A DNA stretch of 64,000 bases, taken from contig OZ252022.1 of NCBI GenBank assembly GCA_965247615.1, positions 1,550,001 through 1,614,000 on the forward strand, written 5' to 3'. Positions 1-9,968 of the stretch are shown piece after piece. Within the stretch, counting starts at the first letter, position 1. Each line of letters starts with the position of its first letter. The notes below the pieces were generated by a model. It had not been told where the DNA came from. It was given only the letters and a program-made list of their open reading frames with translations, and searched no databases. The DNA comes from G965197715 sp965247615 (GTDB taxonomy: Bacteria > Chloroflexota > Dehalococcoidia > Lucifugimonadales > UBA1127). Position numbers and translations under genes: made by a program.

Positions 1-48
1 TCCGGAACAGGCTGGGTGGGACAGTTGAGTCGGTTGGGGCTCCCTCGC

Positions 49-1935
49 CTAGAGATGCTCCTTGATCTTTTCGGCCAAACCTCTGGTCATGCCGGCTACT
101 GCGGCTAGCTCCTCCAGCGACGCCTCCCTGACCGCCTTGACCGTGCCGAACCGGCGCAGCAGCAGTCGCCTACGCTTGGGTCCAATGCCCGGCACTTGGT
201 CCAACCCTGACTTCACCGCACGCTGGGAGCGCAGCTTCTGGTGATAGGTGATGGCGAAGCGATGGGCCTCGTCGCGTACCCGCTGGACCAGGAAGAGCCC
301 TTGGGAGCTTCGCGGGAGCACAATAGGCTCGGCAACTTCCGGAGTGAATAGCTCCTCCTGCTCCTTGGCCAGAGACGCCAGGGGGACGGCATCCGTGCTG
401 ATGCCGAGCTCCAGAAAGACCCCGTGGGCTGCCGTCAGGTGCCCTTTGCCGCCATCAATGAGTACGAGGTCGGGTATGAGGCCCCACGTCTCGCCTCTCC
501 CCTCGGCGGGTTGGTCGCCGTCCAACGCCCGCAGCTTGAGGGCCTGTTGGTCCTGCTGCGCCAACTTGCCGAATCTCCGGCGCAGCACCTCTCGCATCAT
601 GGCGTAGTCGTCGATATCGCCCACTGTGCGGATTCTGAAGCGCCGGTAGTGTGCCGGCCTGGGCTTGCCTTCCTGGCATACCACCATGCTACCGACGGCG
701 TCGGTCCCATGGATGTTGGAGATGTCGTAGCACTCGATGCGCCGGGGCAATCTCGGAAGGTTCAGAGCATCCTGCAACTCCCGCATTGCCGTGTCCATGG
801 CGTCCTGGCCCGCGAGACGGCGCATGCGGTTCTGGGCCATCTCCTGCGCCGCGTTCTCGGCCACCATGCTGACCAGCCTGCGCTTCTCGCCGCGAACGGG
901 AACGGTGAGGGCCACGGGCCGGCCTCGCTTGCTTTGCAGCCAGGTCCGAATGGATTCGACGTCCTCCAGGCTGTGCTGCAAGAGGACCTGAGACGGTATG
1001 AAAGAGGCGCGGTCATAGAACTGCTTGACGAAGGAACTCAGCACACGGCCCTCCGATTCGTCCCGCGTGCCTTCCATGGTGAAGTGGTCGCGCCCGATGA
1101 GCCTTCCCTTGCGAATGAAGAAGGCCTCTACCAACGCTTCATCCTTGTCCTGCTTCAGGGCGATGACATCCACGTCCTCGGAGCGGGTCGTGACCACCTT
1201 CTGCTCCTCCGTGACGCGTTCGATGGCGCGGATCTGGTCTCGCAGGCGGGCTGCGCGCTCGAACTCCAGGTTGTCGGCAACCAGCTGCATCTGTGACTTG
1301 AGCTGGCGCACCACAGCCTCAGTATGACCCTGGAGGAAGAGAAGGACCTGGTCGATGACCGCACGATACTCTTCCCGGGACGCATAGCCCACGCAGGGGG
1401 CTACGCAGCGATGGATGAAGTACTCGAGGCAGGGCCGTGCGTCCACGCCCGTAATGACCTTGGTGCAAGATCGATAGGGGAAGAGCTTCTTGAGCAGGTC
1501 CAGGGTCCTCCGCACCGAGTAGGCGCTGGCGAACGGGCCGAAGTAGTGGGCGCCGTCCTCCTGTACGCGACGGGTGAAGGAGACCAGCGGAAACTCCTCC
1601 TTGAGGTCGATCTTGATGTAGGGGTACGTCTTGTCGTCGCGCAGGCGAGTGTTGTAGGGAGGACGATGGCGTTTGATGAGCGTGTTCTCGAGAATCAGCG
1701 CCTCGCTCTCAGAGAAGGTGATGAAGAACTCGAAGTCCGCGGCATGTTCCACCATGCGACGGATCTTGGGTGTGAGACCGAAGCGGCTGCCGAAGTACGA
1801 CCGGACTCGGTTGCGCAGGTTCGCGGCCTTCCCAACGTAGAGGATCTGCGCCGAAGCGTCCTTGAATATGTACACGCCCGGATCTGCGGGCACGCTCTTC
1901 AGACGGCTTCCCATGGCCTGGATTTGATCTGTCAT
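49..1935 (-). CDS. uvrC: UvrABC excinuclease subunit C
   Basis: Nucleotide excision repair nuclease that cuts both sides of a UvrAB-marked lesion. The 628-residue protein has the full family layout: an N-terminal GIY-YIG nuclease domain (PGVYIFKD... LYVGKA, about residues 19-60), a UVR helical motif near residue 220 (FERAARLRDQI), the RNase H-like C-terminal nuclease core with ECYDISNIHG near residue 400, and a terminal helix-hairpin-helix pair (VPGIGPKRRRLLLRRFG). Length is normal for UvrC. The ATG start lies just before the GIY-YIG domain. The next gene upstream is about 500 bases away, so it is probably transcribed alone. The pair of TTGTCAC words near 2014 could be regulatory but is unproven. 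Confidence 0.97.
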   Translation of the reverse strand: MTDQIQAMGSRLKSVPADPGVYIFKDASAQILYVGKAANLRNRVRSYFGSRFGLTPKIRRMVEHAADFEFFITFSESEALILENTLIKRHRPPYNTRLRDDKTYPYIKIDLKEEFPLVSFTRRVQEDGAHYFGPFASAYSVRRTLDLLKKLFPYRSCTKVITGVDARPCLEYFIHRCVAPCVGYASREEYRAVIDQVLLFLQGHTEAVVRQLKSQMQLVADNLEFERAARLRDQIRAIERVTEEQKVVTTRSEDVDVIALKQDKDEALVEAFFIRKGRLIGRDHFTMEGTRDESEGRVLSSFVKQFYDRASFIPSQVLLQHSLEDVESIRTWLQSKRGRPVALTVPVRGEKRRLVSMVAENAAQEMAQNRMRRLAGQDAMDTAMRELQDALNLPRLPRRIECYDISNIHGTDAVGSMVVCQEGKPRPAHYRRFRIRTVGDIDDYAMMREVLRRRFGKLAQQDQQALKLRALDGDQPAEGRGETWGLIPDLVLIDGGKGHLTAAHGVFLELGISTDAVPLASLAKEQEELFTPEVAEPIVLPRSSQGLFLVQRVRDEAHRFAITYHQKLRSQRAVKSGLDQVPGIGPKRRRLLLRRFGTVKAVREASLEELAAVAGMTRGLAEKIKEHL

Positions 1936-2444
1936 TGTTGCTTGCAGTCCATTCCAGTGCGTATTGTACGCCGGGGTTGGTGGGCTGTCCCCAATAGTGT
2001 GTAACCCCAGGTTGTCACATTGTCACAGAGTATACGTTCTGCGGGACGGTGGTGGAGAGCGTACCAACCTACAGGAGACGGGTGGGGCGTCTCATTGGGA
2101 GGGCGCAACGTGAACCATGGATGGGGATGGCCGAACACCCAGGGCACCGGGGCCGAGTTCCTGTCTGTGAGGCGGGAGCCCCGCACAGCGGCAGGCCGGA
2201 AAGGGCCTGTCCGGAGGCGAGATCAAGACAGGGTCAATGATGCCAATACGGCTGGCCCGAACCTGAATACCGACTCGACGGAGGCCGATTGGGCAGGAGA
2301 CACCAAGTACATGTCCACTGCAGGCGGTGCGATGGAGGCCGCCTCTGCCGCCGGAGTACTGACACGCAACACCCAGTAAGGCAGGACAGCTAGGGAACCC
2401 AGCTCTCCTGCTCCTGTGGCCGTTGTGATCCGGCACAACCGTGA
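1936..2444. other. Non-coding gap upstream of uvrC
   Basis: About 510 bases with no open frame that looks protein-like on either strand; the frames present are short and of low complexity. A GGCAGGCCGGAAAGGGCCTG hairpin near 2190 and a tandem TTGTCAC pair near 2014-2029 are the only structured elements seen. No tRNA, SRP or tmRNA signature was recognised. Confidence 0.5.
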
Positions 2445-2792
2445 CTACCCCAATACGATGGCGAGGACGATGAGAACCGTGAACATGGCCACGGCCAAGA
2501 TGCCGATCTGCCGCAACTCTTTGGTGAGCAGCGGCAGGTCGAGCGTGGGCGACCGGATTCCGCGGGCAGCCAGTGACGCGGGCCTAGGGGTGGCAGGCCT
2601 GGGCGCCGCAGGCAGTTGAGGTCGATCCTGCTCGGCCGCGGAACGGGCTGCAGGAACGGCAACTGCCGCTCCGGGCGAAGGCCTAGTTTGGTCGGGCTGG
2701 GTTACTGTGTTGTCTCGGCGGGGCGACGCTTCCTGCCGGCGGCGGCGTTGCGCACGCTGTTTGGCGCTTGGCCGGCGTGTATGCTGTGGCAT
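2445..2792 (-). CDS. Small basic, single-pass membrane protein
   Basis: This 115-residue protein was not recognised as a named family. Residues 1-25 are strongly basic (RRPSAKQRAQRRRRQ), residues 25-85 are Pro/Ala/Arg-rich and low complexity, and the last 28 residues form one clear membrane helix (IGILAVAMFTVLIVLAIVLG) preceded by LLTKELRQ. That suggests a tail-anchored protein with a cytoplasmic basic arm. The ATG has GAGG five bases upstream, which supports real translation. It follows the cytidylate-kinase-like gene on the same strand. Function unknown; a ribosome- or DNA-associated membrane anchor is only a guess. Confidence 0.6.
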   Translation of the reverse strand: MPQHTRRPSAKQRAQRRRRQEASPRRDNTVTQPDQTRPSPGAAVAVPAARSAAEQDRPQLPAAPRPATPRPASLAARGIRSPTLDLPLLTKELRQIGILAVAMFTVLIVLAIVLG

Positions 2793-2883
2793 AGTGACCT
2801 CTACTGTGGTGCAAGAGAGTGGAACGTGTTTTACATATTGTATGCATGTACGTTGTAAGAGGACAGAGGGTCATAGTGTGGGA

Positions 2884-3591
2884 CTAGCTTCCCTTTTCAA
2901 TTAGCTCAACGGCCTGCACAACCAGGTCCGTTGCGGACTGCAGGCCCAGATGAGCCGGGTTCACAATGAGATGATACAGAGTCGGATCATTGTAACGGAC
3001 CTTGAAGTGCCGCTCGAAGTAGTCCGCTCGCGCCTTTTCCTGCTCGGCCAGCCCCCGCTCGGCTTCGGCCTGCGTGATTCCCTCGCGTCGCATGAACCGG
3101 TTGATCCGGAAGGGCAATGGCGCCACAACGCCAACGTGTAGCGCTTTGGGGGTATCGCTCAGGATCAGATTGGCGCCTCGGCCCAGGATGACGACGTTTC
3201 CATCGCTGGCCAGGTCATGAATGACTTCGCTGATCACCTGAAAGAACCGCTCGTCATCAACCTGGTGGGGCTGGTCAACAAGCTCCGGCGGTTCTTCTGG
3301 GTATGGAGTGGTCAGCAGGGCATCCATTCCTATGCCGAAGAATGGGTCTCCGCCCGTCCCTGAGTAGGCGGAGTGTTCCAAGGCACGCTGAAAGAGGTGA
3401 CCCACGCGGGCGCCCAGGCTGGGTACGCTCTGCTCCTTCTCCTCCAGAGCTTCCACTGTGGCGCCGACCCGCTTCCCAGCCTCGGCCATTATTATGCGAT
3501 CGATATAGTCAACTCCAAGGCGGCGAGCGATCTCTGGTCCCATATCTTCGCCACCGCTGGCAATCTGACCCTGAATAGTGACTATGGCCAT
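2884..3591 (-). CDS. Cytidylate kinase-like family protein
   Basis: A 235-residue P-loop kinase of the cytidylate-kinase-like group, which is distinct from classic Cmk. The N-terminal nucleotide-binding region reads VTIQGQIASGGEDMGPEIAR, matching the family's SGG-E-x-G variant of the Walker A. It is followed by a long helical insert and the core VVILGRGANLIL (about residue 130) and a basic RINRFMRREG lid. Family members are predicted to phosphorylate nucleotides or small molecules, but few have been assayed. It lies downstream of xerD on the same strand. The substrate is not predictable from sequence. Confidence 0.85.
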   Translation of the reverse strand: MAIVTIQGQIASGGEDMGPEIARRLGVDYIDRIIMAEAGKRVGATVEALEEKEQSVPSLGARVGHLFQRALEHSAYSGTGGDPFFGIGMDALLTTPYPEEPPELVDQPHQVDDERFFQVISEVIHDLASDGNVVILGRGANLILSDTPKALHVGVVAPLPFRINRFMRREGITQAEAERGLAEQEKARADYFERHFKVRYNDPTLYHLIVNPAHLGLQSATDLVVQAVELIEKGS

Positions 3592-3630
3592 TGTGCACCT
3601 CCCTCAGGTAGAGATCTCCGACCACGCCGC

Positions 3631-3861
3631 CTAGGCGCGCATGCGCTCGTGATTGGCGGATACTGCGAGGGCCATGTCAGCGCGCCTGGATATCGTCCGC
3701 CGGCGCAACCGTCCATCGACGCAGAAAGGGTTGTCGCCGGGCTCCAGGGAGCGGTGCGTCTCAAAGGAGAGGGCGTGCTGCTGCGGCATTTCTGGGATTG
3801 CCCCAGTATAGGGGGTCTGCTCGCCGCTGCCCATTGTGACGCGAAATGCCACTTGCCCCAC
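3631..3861 (-). CDS. Doubtful small hypothetical protein
   Basis: A 76-codon frame in the 285-base gap between xerD and the kinase-like gene, on the same strand and starting 16 bases after the xerD stop. The predicted product is not low complexity and has one Cys and a basic stretch (GRLRRRTISRR), but matches no family known to me. No strong ribosome binding site was seen. It may be a real short gene of this lineage or a chance frame; confidence is low. Confidence 0.25.
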   Translation of the reverse strand: MGQVAFRVTMGSGEQTPYTGAIPEMPQQHALSFETHRSLEPGDNPFCVDGRLRRRTISRRADMALAVSANHERMRA

Positions 3862-3876
3862 TCCTTGCAGGGTCTA

Positions 3877-4770
3877 CTAGGCCCTAGGGTGAGCGCGATC
3901 GTACTCTTCTCGCAGGTGATCGTTGGTAAGGTGCGTGTACACCTGCGTGGTGGAAATGCTGGCGTGGCCCAGGAACTCCTGAACCTGCCGTAGGGTAGCG
4001 CCGCCGCGGAGCATGTGAGTCGCAAAGCTGTGACGAAGGGTGTGCGGGGTAACGCTGCCCTGGACTTGCGCCTGCTTTGCGTGTCCTTTAAGGATGCCCC
4101 AGAACCCCTGACGGGTGAGACGCTCCCCGCGCCGATTCAAGAAGAGGGCCGGCTCGGATCCGTTGCGGGCGAGCTCCGTTCGGCCGTCCTCGAGATAGGT
4201 CCTAAGGACAGCCACCGCCATTCCATGCGTGGGGATGATCCTCTCCTTGGAGCCTTTGCCCATGCAGCGGACATAACCCTCGTTTGGATTGATGTCGGAG
4301 AGATTCAGGGACACCAGTTCGGTCACGCGCATTCCCGTTGCGTAGAGGAGCTCGAGCATGGCGTGGTCACGAAGGGCTTCTGGGCCCGTGCCATGGGATG
4401 GCGCTTTCAGCAGTCGGGCAACCTCGTCTTCACTGAGGGTGTTCGGGAGGGTGCGCCCCACCTTGGGCGCATGGAGGTCCTCGGTTGGGTTCTGGCTCAC
4501 AATCCCTTCTAGCAGTAGAAAGGAGAAGAGGGACTTCACAGAGGCCAGCTTTCTTGCCCGTGTCGTGACAGAGTAGCCCTTCTCCTGGAGCTCCAACACG
4601 TAGCTGGCCAATACGTCGCTATTGATGCTGGTCCAGTCTTCGCGGTATCCCTGCCGGTCAAGGAAGCCGATCAGGCCGTATAGGTCGTTGCGGTAGGCGA
4701 AGATAGTGTTGCCCGAAAACCCCTTCTCCACCGTCAGGTGATTCAGAAAGGCATTGACTTCGGTCTTCAT
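3877..4770 (-). CDS. xerD: Tyrosine recombinase, XerD type
   Basis: A 297-residue site-specific recombinase, the usual length for XerC/XerD, expected to resolve chromosome dimers at dif during division. The N-terminal SAM-like DNA-binding domain covers residues 1-90 (VEKGFSGNTIFAYRNDLYGL). The catalytic domain shows the conserved set: Arg in TGMRVTELVSL, Lys in the MGKGSKER hairpin, HTLRHSFATHM, and the nucleophile Tyr in HASISTTQVYTHL. No integrated element or att repeat surrounds it, so a housekeeping XerD role is likelier than a phage integrase. Whether it is XerC or XerD cannot be decided without a tree. Confidence 0.9.
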   Translation of the reverse strand: MKTEVNAFLNHLTVEKGFSGNTIFAYRNDLYGLIGFLDRQGYREDWTSINSDVLASYVLELQEKGYSVTTRARKLASVKSLFSFLLLEGIVSQNPTEDLHAPKVGRTLPNTLSEDEVARLLKAPSHGTGPEALRDHAMLELLYATGMRVTELVSLNLSDINPNEGYVRCMGKGSKERIIPTHGMAVAVLRTYLEDGRTELARNGSEPALFLNRRGERLTRQGFWGILKGHAKQAQVQGSVTPHTLRHSFATHMLRGGATLRQVQEFLGHASISTTQVYTHLTNDHLREEYDRAHPRA

Positions 4771-4859
4771 GGGGGCCTCACATTATGTTCGACGGTTTCC
4801 CTATTCTAGCACAGGTCGGGCAGCCTGTCTGGAGTGCTGCCAATCCGACCTTCGGCGGG

Positions 4860-5723
4860 CTAGCTCACCGCCTCTCTGAAGCTGCGAAGAAGCGCAATGT
4901 GCTCATCCACAGAGGAGCACGGGGCGTTGTTTGTGCTCACCCCCAGGGTAGTGATGCCCAGGGCTTGCCATGCGGTCCACGTGTCGGCCCAATCACGCGG
5001 TGTTCCTGTCCCCAGGCCCATTCGCGGCGCCACAACGATGCTGGAGGGGTCCCTGCCCGACTCGAGAGCGTAAGCGTGAAACCGGTCCAGCATTGGAGCA
5101 AGGGCCTTGGGAGAGCGGGTGCCCGGAAGCCATCCGTCTGCCAGGCGGGCGATCCGTTTCATCGCAGGCTCGGCGTCTCCCCCCATCCAGATCGGGATTG
5201 GCCGTTGCACGGGAAGGGGGTTGAAGCCCGCTTCTGTGATGCGGTGCCACTGTCCCTGGAAGGTGACCGTCTCCTGGGTCCACAAGGCCCGGAGCACGGC
5301 GATCTGCTCCTCCACACGGCGGCCTCTGTTCCGGAACTCCTGGTTGAGGGCCTCAAATTCGACCTCGTTCCAGCCGAGTCCAATCCCCAGCCTCAGGCGC
5401 CCTCCACTCAGGACGTCAATCTCTGCGGCTTGTTTCGCCACCAGTGCGGACTGGCGCTGGGGCAGGATGAGGATGGACATCCCCAACTTCAAGCGCTGCG
5501 TGCATGCCGCCACATAGCTCAGGAGGACCAGAGGCTCGCGGGCGATAGTTCGATGCGTATACGGCGCGTCCCATCCCGGCCGATTCGTGGGATCGGCGCC
5601 CAGGACGTGGTCAGAGCAGGTAAGGTAGTCGAATCCCAGCCCTTCCACGGCCTGCACGAACTCCCGGACGGCGCCGTGGTCGCTCATGGCCTCATGCTGG
5701 GGAAAGCTCACGCCAAAGTCCAT
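4860..5723 (-). CDS. LLM class F420-dependent oxidoreductase
   Basis: A luciferase-like monooxygenase-fold flavin enzyme of about 287 residues, using F420 or FMN. Family signatures: MDFGVSFP at the start, YLTCSDHVLG near residue 40, LLSYVAACTQRLKLGMSILILPQRQ with the beta-strand and cis-peptide region, and SGGRLRLGIGLGWNEVEFEAL. The frame extends further upstream, but the ATG at 5723 is preferred. It begins the conserved first strand and has AAGGAG six bases upstream, while the extension is low complexity and overlaps repeat DNA. Substrate unknown; such enzymes are abundant in SAR202-like Chloroflexota. Confidence 0.85.
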   Translation of the reverse strand: MDFGVSFPQHEAMSDHGAVREFVQAVEGLGFDYLTCSDHVLGADPTNRPGWDAPYTHRTIAREPLVLLSYVAACTQRLKLGMSILILPQRQSALVAKQAAEIDVLSGGRLRLGIGLGWNEVEFEALNQEFRNRGRRVEEQIAVLRALWTQETVTFQGQWHRITEAGFNPLPVQRPIPIWMGGDAEPAMKRIARLADGWLPGTRSPKALAPMLDRFHAYALESGRDPSSIVVAPRMGLGTGTPRDWADTWTAWQALGITTLGVSTNNAPCSSVDEHIALLRSFREAVS

Positions 5724-5957
5724 GTCCGACTCCTTCAGTTTCTCTGCCACCCCATGAGCATACACCAGGGGGCCCCTGAACAACCCATCAACGCGGCCAG
5801 CTTCCCTACATAACTCGGCCGCAATCCACGGACTCATTCGGACTATTCCCAGGCCTGCCGACGTTTCCCGTGGAGGGGAAGCGGAAACTAGGGCGTGCCT
5901 CACAGGGAGGGAGGGGGATGCCCCGCTCTGCCCCGCCCCACGTGGATTCCCGCCTTC

Positions 5958-6100
5958 GGAGACCTTTGCACAACCGTCGTTCCCGCACCAACCCGCCGTC
6001 ATTCCCGCGAAAGCGGGAATCCAGGGTGGGGCCTCAGGCTGGCGGGGCCTGCTTCACTTACACGACCTCGCCCTCCACGGGGAGTTACGCAAAGGTCTCC
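5958..6100. mobile_element. MITE-like inverted-repeat element, copy 1 (143 bp)
   Basis: Bounded by GGAGACCTTTGCACAAC at the left and its near-complement GTTACGCAAAGGTCTCC at the right (15 of 17 match). It carries no coding frame and is flanked by a CTTC duplication (5954-5957 and 6101-6104). The duplicated tetranucleotide is the loop of a family A palindrome: ATTCCCGC lies at 5946-5953 and GCGGGAAT at 6105-6112. Both ends are shared with the element at 17357-17700. It must be moved by a transposase elsewhere; no matching IS is in the window. Confidence 0.85.
5997..6030. repeat. Family A palindromic repeat inside MITE copy 1
   Basis: GTCATTCCCGCGAAAGCGGG followed by AATCCAGGGTGG. Perfect 8-base arms around a GAAA loop, the same unit found at 17397, 17433, 19484, 20138 and 35108. 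In RNA it would form a stable GNRA-loop hairpin. Confidence 0.85.
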
Positions 6101-6256
6101 CTTCGCGGGAATGACGGAGTGAGAGATGCACCAGACTGCGCCCCACTGGGAGCACAGGGAGTGTCACGCCTTCTTCTTGCGATGCATAACTCGTCGTGTT
6201 AGGATGGGCCACGCAGCGTACCCACCTCTACCTCAGCTCAGTAGCTACACAAAACC

Positions 6257-7819
<1,563 letters not shown>

Positions 7820-7884
7820 GGATACAATGGGAAGGTGAACGGAGCTACTGTGTCCCAGCATCGCGCTTGGAGCGAACAACAGGG

Positions 7885-7921
7885 CATGGCAGTGGCGGCC
7901 CCTGTGGCCGCCACTGCCATG
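7885..7921. promoter_or_regulatory. Perfect 16-bp intercistronic hairpin
   Basis: CATGGCAGTGGCGGCC (7885-7900), loop CCTGT, then the exact complement (7906-7921). No T-run follows, so it is unlikely to be a simple terminator. It lies between the carboxyltransferase and the biotinyl protein, where a stable stem could control RNA processing, stability or the ratio of the two subunits. Confidence 0.7.
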
Positions 7922-7980
7922 AGCAGACGAGAGCGCCTGTTGAGGGCGGCCCCGGCCGCTCTTCGCGTGAAGTGAGTCCG

Positions 7981-9882
7981 GTGCCTCAAGAGTTCGCCCT
8001 AGAAGCCCCCCTGAGAATCACCGACACCACCCTTCGGGATACCCTCAAGCTCCAGGCCGAGTCGAGAATGCCGGCCCAGGGCTTGGAGTCTATCGCGCAG
8101 GATATGGACCAGGTGGGCTTCCACTCCGCCGACGTGTGCGACGGCGCTACCTTTGATTTGGCCACCCGGGTCCTCTTTGATGACCCCTGGGAGCGTATCA
8201 GGACCCTCAAGCAGCGAATGCCGCGCACGCCGCTCCAGATGCTCCTCCGCGGGCAGTACTTGGTTGGCAATAGAATCTACCCCGACGACGTGGTCGAAGC
8301 CTTTGTAAAGTACGCCGCCGAGAGCGGGATCGAGATCTTCCGCCTCTACGACGCACTGAATGACGAGCGAAACCTGGCCGCCACAGTTCGTGCCGTAAAG
8401 GCTGCCGGGAAACAGGTCCAACTCGCCCTCTGCTACTCGACGACTGAGGAAAGGGGCCTCTGCGGTCCCTTCTATACCCTGGACTACTTCCTGGAGAAGG
8501 CCATAGCCCTGGAAGAGATGGGTGCGGAAAGCATCTGCATCCAGGACTGGGAGGGTCTGCTTTCTCCCTACGATGCTCAGGTGCTGATAGCAGCCCTGAA
8601 GGCACGAGTGCGAGTTCCGGTCCAGCTTCAGACGAACCACACCAGCGGCATGGCCGCTATGACAGTGCTCAAGGCCGCCGAGGCCGGGGTCGACCTTGTA
8701 GATGCGTGCCTGCTGTCCCATCACCTGGAGACGTTGCCACCAGACGTGGAGCCCCTGGTGACCAGTCTCCGGGGGACGCCGCGAGACACGGGACTCGATC
8801 TGAAGAAGCTGATCAAGATGGACGATTGCCTGGAGACGATGGCGTCATCTCTGAGCCCCCATACGGCTAACGGATACCTGGCTGGTTTCGACCCGCGGTC
8901 CCGCAGGCACCGGATCCCCGGAGGCATGCTCAGCGACCTGCGGACCCAGCTCCAGGAGGCCGGCGCGGCAGACCGCATGCCAGACGTACTTGAGGATCTG
9001 CCACACACACGCAAGGAGCTGGGTTACCCGCCCCTGGTCACGCCCATGAGCCAGATTGTTGGGATGCAGGCGGTAAGCAACGTCCTCCGCGGCCGCTGGA
9101 AGGTCGTATCCTCCCAGGTGCAAGACTACGTGTACGGCCTGTACGGGCGTCCGCCGGCTCCCATGGACCCAGATGTGGTCAAGCAAGCTCTGGAGGGGTA
9201 CACGCGAGAGGGCAGCGGGACTTCACCAGGGCCGGCCGACGAGATTGCTCCGGAGATGAACAAGGCCCGGGAGGAGACCAGAGGCCTTGCCCAGGATATG
9301 GGGGATGTACTGACCTACGCCCTTTATCCCGTGACCGGTATGCGCTTTCTCAAGGTGAAGTACGGCAAGGAGTCACCGCCAGACCAAGCAATGGCTCAAT
9401 CTGCCGTCGTCCAGCCTGAGGCAGTGCCACCGGCGCCGTCGCCAAGGGCGCGAACGTTCAACATCTTTCTGGGCGGACGCTCTTTCCAGGTCATGGTCGA
9501 CCCTGTCGATGCGACCAGTCCGCGGCTGCCGTCCAGACCTGAGCCAAGGCCCACGAGCACCATCCAGGCGCGCCCTCGTCCGGCGGCCCCGCCAGCCATC
9601 ACCCCGCAGCCAAGCGTGGCGGGGCCGAAGCCCAGTGCCAGTAGTGAGGAAGCGGTGCTCACGGCTCCGATGCCCGGCGTAGTGCTGCGGTACACTGTTG
9701 AGGTGGGCCAGGAGGTGAAGGCAGGGCAGACCGCGGTTGTGCTGGAGGCGATGAAGATGGAGAATGCTCTTCCTGCTCCGGCGGACGGCATAGTGAAGCG
9801 TCTCTGCACCGGCCCTGGGGCCAAGGTCGCCCGAGGCACCAACCTGGTCACCATAGGGCCCGCTGTGGGACCGCCTGAATGA
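7981..9882 (+). CDS. PycB/OadA-like biotinylated carboxyltransferase with degenerate metal site
   Basis: About 633 residues. A DRE-TIM barrel starts at ITDTTLRD (residue 15), then the PYC_OADA conserved domain (RIPGGMLSDLRTQL), a Pro-rich linker (about 500-550), and a C-terminal biotinyl domain with EAMKMEN (biotin Lys near residue 592). It resembles a fusion of 5S and 1.3S transcarboxylase subunits. Odd: the carbamylated Lys of the usual CIKDMAGLL is Gln (CIQDWEGLL, residue 188). The HxH metal pair of LHTHxTSG is Gln-x-Asn (LQTNHTSG, residues 217/219). RDAHQS is RDTLKL. Of the metal ligands only Asp15 remains. Biotin carrier function looks intact; carboxyl transfer to pyruvate is doubtful. 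GTG at 7981 is chosen at the domain edge; GTG at 7972 is equally possible. Confidence 0.9.
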   Translation: MPQEFALEAPLRITDTTLRDTLKLQAESRMPAQGLESIAQDMDQVGFHSADVCDGATFDLATRVLFDDPWERIRTLKQRMPRTPLQMLLRGQYLVGNRIYPDDVVEAFVKYAAESGIEIFRLYDALNDERNLAATVRAVKAAGKQVQLALCYSTTEERGLCGPFYTLDYFLEKAIALEEMGAESICIQDWEGLLSPYDAQVLIAALKARVRVPVQLQTNHTSGMAAMTVLKAAEAGVDLVDACLLSHHLETLPPDVEPLVTSLRGTPRDTGLDLKKLIKMDDCLETMASSLSPHTANGYLAGFDPRSRRHRIPGGMLSDLRTQLQEAGAADRMPDVLEDLPHTRKELGYPPLVTPMSQIVGMQAVSNVLRGRWKVVSSQVQDYVYGLYGRPPAPMDPDVVKQALEGYTREGSGTSPGPADEIAPEMNKAREETRGLAQDMGDVLTYALYPVTGMRFLKVKYGKESPPDQAMAQSAVVQPEAVPPAPSPRARTFNIFLGGRSFQVMVDPVDATSPRLPSRPEPRPTSTIQARPRPAAPPAITPQPSVAGPKPSASSEEAVLTAPMPGVVLRYTVEVGQEVKAGQTAVVLEAMKMENALPAPADGIVKRLCTGPGAKVARGTNLVTIGPAVGPPE

Positions 9883-9968
9883 TGGAGATCCAGGAGAAGG
9901 ACTGAGTGCGAACGGACCTTCTTCTCGATTGGCAACAAGCAACCAAAGGGGAACACAAGGAGGCGAAT

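Larger units (their letters stand above)
5724..6256. other. Repeat-bearing intergenic region
   Basis: About 530 bases without a credible gene between the LLM oxidoreductase (minus) and the carboxyltransferase (plus). It contains a family A palindrome split at 5954 by a 143-base inverted-repeat element, and a second palindrome inside that element. The promoter for the downstream carboxyltransferase must lie in the last 150 bases, but no clear consensus was seen. Confidence 0.7.

Noticed and set aside
1999..2042. LexA-type operator upstream of uvrC
   Set aside because: The TTGTCAC pair is a direct repeat and matches no SOS box I can name with confidence.
2185..2240. SRP-RNA-like GGCCGGAAAGGGCC word
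   Set aside because: Only a short hairpin; the conserved SRP helix 8 loops and the rest of the fold are missing.
5724..6002. N-terminal extension of the first LLM oxidoreductase
   Set aside because: Low-complexity, encoded by repeat DNA; the ATG at 5723 has a good ribosome binding site.
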